From Hydrogenophaga sp. (GTDB lineage Bacteria; Pseudomonadota; Gammaproteobacteria; Burkholderiales; Burkholderiaceae_C), in assembly GCF_025699295.1 (NCBI RefSeq), contig NZ_JAILWB010000026.1, positions 1 to 64,000 of the forward strand: 64,000 bases of DNA. Reading direction: 5' to 3'. Within the stretch, counting starts at the first letter, position 1; each line of letters starts with the position of its first letter. Under the pieces are notes generated by a model. That model was not told where the DNA came from, ran no database searches, and worked only from the letters and a program-made list of their open reading frames with translations. Positions 60,356 to 64,000 of the stretch are shown here, in pieces. The position numbers were made by a program, and so were the translations under genes.

Positions 60356-60424
60356 GCACAATCGTCGGATGGCCGCGATCCGTGATCGCTGACCACCTTT
60401 GACGACACCCAGAAGGAGACCCGA

Positions 60425-61264
60425 ATGCCCACCGTGGACTACAGCCGCTACCAGACCCTCGACATCACCCGACGCGGCCCGGCCGTCGATGGCGTGCCCT
60501 CGGTGCTCGACATCCGCATGCGCGCGGATGGCCCGGGCGGCAACGGCAAGTTGCCGACCGCGGGGCACGAAGGGCACTGGGAGCTGAGCGAGATCTGGCG
60601 CGACGTGGGGCGCGACGACAGCGTGCGCTGCGCCGTGCTTCGCGGCAGCGGCATGGGTTTCTCCGGTGGCGGTGATCTGGCGCTGGTGCAGGACATGGCG
60701 ACCGATTTCGAGGTGCGCACCCGCGTGTGGAAGGAGGCACGCGACCTGGTCTACAACGTGATCAACTGCGACAAGCCCATCGTCAGTGCCATGCACGGCC
60801 CGGCAGTGGGTGCGGGTCTGGTGGCCGGTCTGCTGGCCGACATATCCATCGCGGCGAGGAGTGCGAAGATCGTTGATGGACACACGCGCCTCGGGGTGGC
60901 CGCGGGCGACCACGCCGCCATCGTCTGGCCCCTGTTGTGCGGTCTGGCCAAGGCCAAGTACTACCTGATGCTGTGCGACCCCATCAGTGGCGAGGAGGCC
61001 GAGCGCATCGGCCTGGTGTCGCTGGCGGTGGACGAAGCGGCCCTGCTTGACAAGGCCTACGAGGTGGCCGACCGCCTGGCCAGCGGCAGCCAGACCGCCA
61101 TCCGCTGGACCAAGTACTCACTCAACAACTGGCTGCGCCAGGCCGGCCCGGCCTTTGACACCTCGCTGGCACTCGAATTCATGGGTTTCGCCGGTCCCGA
61201 TGTGCGCGAAGGTGTGGCATCCTTGCGTGAGCGCCGCTCACCCCGCTACGGCGTGGACGGCTGA
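60425..61264 (+). CDS. Enoyl-CoA hydratase/isomerase family protein with atypical active site
   Basis: A 279-residue crotonase-fold protein. The oxyanion-hole segments GMGFSGGGD and GPAVGAGLVAG are intact. The positions of the two hydratase glutamates look changed: HTRLGVAAGDHAAIVWP occupies the place of the usual FPEVKLG...GGGGTQRL, so His or Asp residues stand where Glu normally sits. The reaction is therefore unlikely to be simple enoyl-CoA hydration. AAGGAGA precedes the ATG. It is first of a plus-strand run with phaM (35-bp gap) and the FIST gene, below an FNR-type box. Confidence 0.82.
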   Translation: MPTVDYSRYQTLDITRRGPAVDGVPSVLDIRMRADGPGGNGKLPTAGHEGHWELSEIWRDVGRDDSVRCAVLRGSGMGFSGGGDLALVQDMATDFEVRTRVWKEARDLVYNVINCDKPIVSAMHGPAVGAGLVAGLLADISIAARSAKIVDGHTRLGVAAGDHAAIVWPLLCGLAKAKYYLMLCDPISGEEAERIGLVSLAVDEAALLDKAYEVADRLASGSQTAIRWTKYSLNNWLRQAGPAFDTSLALEFMGFAGPDVREGVASLRERRSPRYGVDG

Positions 61265-61299
61265 GACGGGCCTCGACGGCACGAAGACAGGAGACTTCC

Positions 61300-62199
61300 A
61301 TGAGTGACGCCACCAGTGGTTTCGGCAAATTCGTCCCCGGCTTCGAGTTCCTGCAGAACCTGGCCGGCCAGGCCGCCGGTGGCGTGGCGCAGGGGATCAG
61401 CCAGAACATCCCGCAGCTGCCCAATCTGGGCCATTGGGTAGCCCCTACCTTCAATGTGGAAGACCTGGAGAAGCGCATCGAGGAATTGAAGGCGGTGCAT
61501 TTCTGGCTGGACCAGAACGCCAAGGCCCTGGGCGCAACCATCCAGGCGCTGGAGGTGCAGAAGATGACGCTGTCCACGCTCAAGACCATGAACTTCAACA
61601 TGGGCGACGTGGCCAACGCGCTCAAGATCAAGGCCGCCGACACCCTGGCGGGCTTCAGTGGTGTGGCCGCCCAGCCGCCGGTGCAGTTCGCGGGTCTGGA
61701 AATTCCGCCCCGCACGTACGGAAACGCCACGACGCCCTCGCCCTCGGCGCCGCCTGCTCCCGTGCGCAAGACCGCGCCACGCAAGGCGGCCGCCAAAGCG
61801 GCGTCGGGCAAGAAGGCGATCGCGCCGGCCGGTGGCGTGGTGGACCCGGTGCAGTGGTGGGGGGCGCTTTCGCAGCAGTTCCAGCAGATCGCCAGCAATG
61901 CCATGAAGGACGCGGCCCGGCAGACCACGCTGGACACCACGCGCCAGCTGGCCGCGGGACTGACCGATCGCGCGGTGAAGACGGCCACGGGTGTGGCTGG
62001 CAAGGCTGCGCGCAATCTCACGGGCACGGTGGCACGCAACATGGGCGCCGCCGCTGCTGGGGCAGGTGGGACAGGTGGGACAGGTGGGACAGGGCGTGTG
62101 GCCGCCCGCACCCCGAGCGCGCCCGCTGCCGCAACCCCGCCGGGCAAGAGGCCTGCCGCCCGCAAGAATGCGCCGCGCAAGACGCCGCGCCGCCGCTGA
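61300..62199 (+). CDS. phaM: PhaM-type polyhydroxyalkanoate granule-associated protein
   Basis: A 299-residue protein. The conserved N-terminal part (about 5-110) has FVPGFEFLQNLAGQ, then NVEDLEKRIEELKAVHFWLDQN, as in PhaM, which in Ralstonia activates the PHB synthase and tethers granules to the nucleoid. The C-terminal 170 residues are low-complexity, rich in Ala, Lys, Pro and Arg (RKTAPRKAAAKAASGKK; terminal RKTPRRR) and suited to binding DNA. A Gly-Thr-Gly repeat from a 9-bp tandem repeat interrupts it. Assignment to PhaM rests on the N-terminal pattern and architecture. Confidence 0.8.
   Translation: MSDATSGFGKFVPGFEFLQNLAGQAAGGVAQGISQNIPQLPNLGHWVAPTFNVEDLEKRIEELKAVHFWLDQNAKALGATIQALEVQKMTLSTLKTMNFNMGDVANALKIKAADTLAGFSGVAAQPPVQFAGLEIPPRTYGNATTPSPSAPPAPVRKTAPRKAAAKAASGKKAIAPAGGVVDPVQWWGALSQQFQQIASNAMKDAARQTTLDTTRQLAAGLTDRAVKTATGVAGKAARNLTGTVARNMGAAAAGAGGTGGTGGTGRVAARTPSAPAAATPPGKRPAARKNAPRKTPRRR
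62063..62089 (+). repeat. 9-bp tandem repeat inside phaM
   Basis: CAGGTGGGA occurs three times without spacer (62063-62089) and encodes the AGGTGGTGGTG stretch in the low-complexity tail. The unit length is a multiple of three, so copy-number changes keep the frame. This makes it a candidate length-variable site between strains. Confidence 0.85.
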
Positions 62200-62244
62200 G
62201 CCTGCCTCTCGGCATCCCTGTCCGGTGTGCACCGTCAATCTCGC

Positions 62245-63546
62245 ATGAAGCTCTTTCCCCACGCCCACGCCACCCACCCGCAGTGGCGCATGGCTGCCGC
62301 CCTGGTGCTGGCGCAGTTGCGCGCGCAGATGGCCTTGCCCGATTTCGCCAGGTCGCCTTCGCTGGCGCTGCTCTACATCACTGACCACTACACCGAAGAT
62401 GCCCAGGCCATTCTGGAACACCTGAGCGCCGAGTTGCCTGAAGTGACCGACTGGGCCGGCACGGTCGGCGTGGGCGTGTCGGCGAACAACGTTGAGTACT
62501 TCGACGAGCCGGCCCTGTGCGTCATGCTGTGCGACCTCGGTCCTGACCAGTACCGCGTCTTCAGTGGCGTGGCGCCCCTGCCCGCCAGCGGACGCGCGGC
62601 AGGTGCCAAGGATTTCGAAGCCCACACCGCGCTGGTGCATGCCGACGCCGGCACCCCCGAGCTGGCGGGACTGATCGCCGAAATGGCGGACCGTACGCGC
62701 AGCGGCTATGTGTTCGGCGGCCTGGCGGCCAGCCGCGGCGACAGCGTGCAGTTCTCGCTGGGCAGTGCCGGCAACCTCAGCGGCCAGGGCGCGGCCAGCG
62801 GCGTATTTCGCGGCGGACTCAGCGGCGTGGCCTTTGGTACTGACGTGGGCCTGATTTCTCGCGTCACGCAGGGCGCGCAGCCGGTGGACCGCGAGCGCAC
62901 GGTGACCGCCGCGGACGGCAACCTCGTGCTCACGCTCGACGACGAGCCCGCGCTGGACGTGCTGTTGCGCGAGCGTGTGATCTCGCTCGAACGGCCCGAG
63001 CAGGCCATGCCACGCCTGCGTGCCACGCTGGTGGGCTTGTCGCCCCCGCTGCCACGGCGCGACGGAGTCGATGCGGCCCCCTCGCCGCGCGTTCGTGGTC
63101 AGTTCGGTGCCGAGGTGCTGGTGCGACATCTGATCGGGCTGGACCCGGGCCGGCGTGGTGTGGCCATCGCCGATGTCGCGCCGGTCGGCACGCGGCTGGC
63201 GTTTTGCGAGCGCAATGTCCAGGCGGCTCGCGCCGATCTGGTGCGCGTGTGCGCCGAGGTGCGCGAGGAGCTCGAGCCGGAAGAGCTCAGCCTTTCAATG
63301 GCCACGGCGCTGGCGGCGCCCGACGCACACGCCGGCCCGCACCCTGCCAGGCGCATTGCCGGAGCGGTGTATGTGAGTTGCTCCGGCCGTGGCGGGCCGC
63401 ACTTCGGCAGCCCGGGCGCCGAACTGCAGACCGTGCATCGAGCGCTGGGCGACGTGCCACTGGTGGGGTTTTTTGCCGGCGGCGAGATCGCGCACCACAG
63501 GCTTTACGGCTACACCGGCGTGCTGACGGTGTTCACCATGCCCTGA
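62245..63546 (+). CDS. FIST domain sensory protein
   Basis: A 433-residue soluble protein with a FIST_N domain (about 25-235, with VGVGVSANNVEYFDEPALCVMLCD and YVFGGLAASRGDS) and a FIST_C domain (about 260-425, ending GAVYVSCSGRGGPHFGSPGAE and LVGFFAGGEIAHHRLYGYTGVLTVF). FIST domains occur in signal-transduction proteins and are thought to bind small ligands such as amino acids. Here the domain stands alone without kinase or cyclase output. The start at 62245 is an ATG; a GTG at 62227 is in frame. It is third in the run with the crotonase and phaM genes. Confidence 0.87.
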   Translation: MKLFPHAHATHPQWRMAAALVLAQLRAQMALPDFARSPSLALLYITDHYTEDAQAILEHLSAELPEVTDWAGTVGVGVSANNVEYFDEPALCVMLCDLGPDQYRVFSGVAPLPASGRAAGAKDFEAHTALVHADAGTPELAGLIAEMADRTRSGYVFGGLAASRGDSVQFSLGSAGNLSGQGAASGVFRGGLSGVAFGTDVGLISRVTQGAQPVDRERTVTAADGNLVLTLDDEPALDVLLRERVISLERPEQAMPRLRATLVGLSPPLPRRDGVDAAPSPRVRGQFGAEVLVRHLIGLDPGRRGVAIADVAPVGTRLAFCERNVQAARADLVRVCAEVREELEPEELSLSMATALAAPDAHAGPHPARRIAGAVYVSCSGRGGPHFGSPGAELQTVHRALGDVPLVGFFAGGEIAHHRLYGYTGVLTVFTMP

Positions 63547-64000
63547 GTTCGCCGTCCCAGGCCGACGCCGCGCGCGCGGGCGCGTCCCAGCAGGAACAGC
63601 ACGATGGCGATGTTGAGCAGGTTGAAGCCGATGCCGTTGAGGAAGGCGGCGTGGTACGAGCCAGTGAGGTCGAAGATCGCGCCCGACATCCACCCGCCCA
63701 GCGCCATGCCCATCAGCGTGGCCATGAGCACCGTGCCCACGCGCACCCCGGCCTGCATGGGCGCGAAGTGCTCGCGCACGATCAGGGCATAGCTGGGCAC
63801 GATGCCGCCCTGGAACAGGCCGAACATCCCGGAGATCAGGTACAGCGGCACCAGTCCGTCGAAGGGCAGGAACATCAGCAACGCAACGCCTTGCAGCACC
63901 GATCCCAGCAGCAGTGTGCGCAAGCCGCCGATGCGGTCGGAAATCCAGCCCGAGATCAGGCGGCTGGCCACGCCCATGCCCAGCATCACCGAGAGCATCT
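63510..64000 (-). CDS. MFS transporter, C-terminal part (runs off the window)
   Basis: The last 160 or so residues of a major facilitator transporter; the rest lies beyond the right edge. About five helices are visible. The inter-helix motif SGWISDRIGGLRTLLLG matches the family's G-x-x-x-D-R-x-G-R-R-type loop, and IVREHFAPMQAGVRVGTVLMATLMGMALGGWMSGAIFD is the typical late segment of organic-acid (oxalate/formate-type) transporters. Its 3' end overlaps the convergent FIST gene by 37 bp. Confidence 0.85.
   Translation of the reverse strand, partial: MLSVMLGMGVASRLISGWISDRIGGLRTLLLGSVLQGVALLMFLPFDGLVPLYLISGMFGLFQGGIVPSYALIVREHFAPMQAGVRVGTVLMATLMGMALGGWMSGAIFDLTGSYHAAFLNGIGFNLLNIAIVLFLLGRARARGVGLGRRTQGMVNTVSTPV

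Noticed and set aside
1..64000. CRISPR arrays, tRNA/rRNA genes, transposases, integrases, prophage genes
   Set aside because: No regularly spaced direct repeats, cloverleaf patterns or mobile-element protein motifs were seen by eye; this was not a computed search.

Overview
The window is a continuous stretch of high-GC, densely coded chromosome from a betaproteobacterium of the order Burkholderiales, most likely family Comamonadaceae (Hydrogenophaga, Acidovorax or Variovorax-like). The basis is a combination of family markers: a Bug-type (TctC) solute receptor, a DUF3567 protein, a PhaM-type PHA granule protein, a DUF3108 protein, the rsmI/yraN/diaA/dolP neighbourhood, a stand-alone PilT-PilU pair beside yggS, and a PutA without a DNA-binding domain beside a divergent Lrp-type regulator. 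I saw no rRNA, tRNA, CRISPR array, integrase, transposase or phage gene.

Layout. 1-3.6 kb: MarR regulator divergent from an FAD monooxygenase with a palindrome between them, then a Tat-exported ABC solute receptor. 3.6-8.2 kb: a tight minus-strand run Bug receptor > sulfatase > SulP permease > thioesterase, divergent from a second MarR regulator (8.3-8.8 kb). 8.9-13.0 kb: PAS histidine kinase, MarC-type membrane protein, two paralogous small GNAT acetyltransferases. 13.1-19.6 kb: TRAP receptor, patatin lipase, DinG helicase carrying a REP-like palindrome inside its frame, CopD-like protein, second patatin. 19.6-22.5 kb: membrane hydrolase, exported intradiol dioxygenase, DUF502, small membrane protein. 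22.5-25.2 kb: rsmI / yraN-diaA-dolP. 25.2-29.7 kb: beta-hydroxyacid dehydrogenase, a multi-hairpin intergenic element, pilU, pilT, yggS, DUF3617. 29.9-32.0 kb: a coupled lipoprotein plus secreted serine hydrolase of unknown role, apparently lower in GC. 32.1-37.1 kb: putR-like/putA and a glutamine-synthetase-like enzyme. 37.1-46.9 kb: GGDEF-EAL protein, RRM-like small protein, biotin-carboxyltransferase fusion, CheY-like regulator coupled to a seven-PAS kinase. 47.0-51.5 kb: GlcD oxidase, an hsp20 relic, a decayed tandem copy of a trypsin-like protease, the intact protease and a lipoprotein. 51.6-58.2 kb: LysR coupled to purU, class III aminotransferase, ChaN-like lipoprotein, DUF3567, DUF3108 coupled to IclR. 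58.4-64.0 kb: FAH-family hydrolase, VOC protein, TraR/DksA protein, crotonase, PhaM, FIST protein and a truncated MFS transporter.

How the genes work together. Most of the window is catabolism and uptake of organic and aromatic acids (FAD monooxygenase, intradiol dioxygenase, FAH, crotonase, PutA, GlcD), each with its own local one-component regulator, plus surface sensing and motility (PilT/PilU, c-di-GMP enzyme, two PAS kinases). The features most worth attention are the pseudogene cluster at 48.6-49.6 kb, the palindromic insert inside dinG, the hydrolase/lipoprotein cassette at 29.9-32.0 kb, the sulfatase/SulP/Bug run, and several 4-bp stop/start couplings that tie regulators to unexpected partners. 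All statements come from reading sequence and translations by eye; GC differences and homology were not computed.
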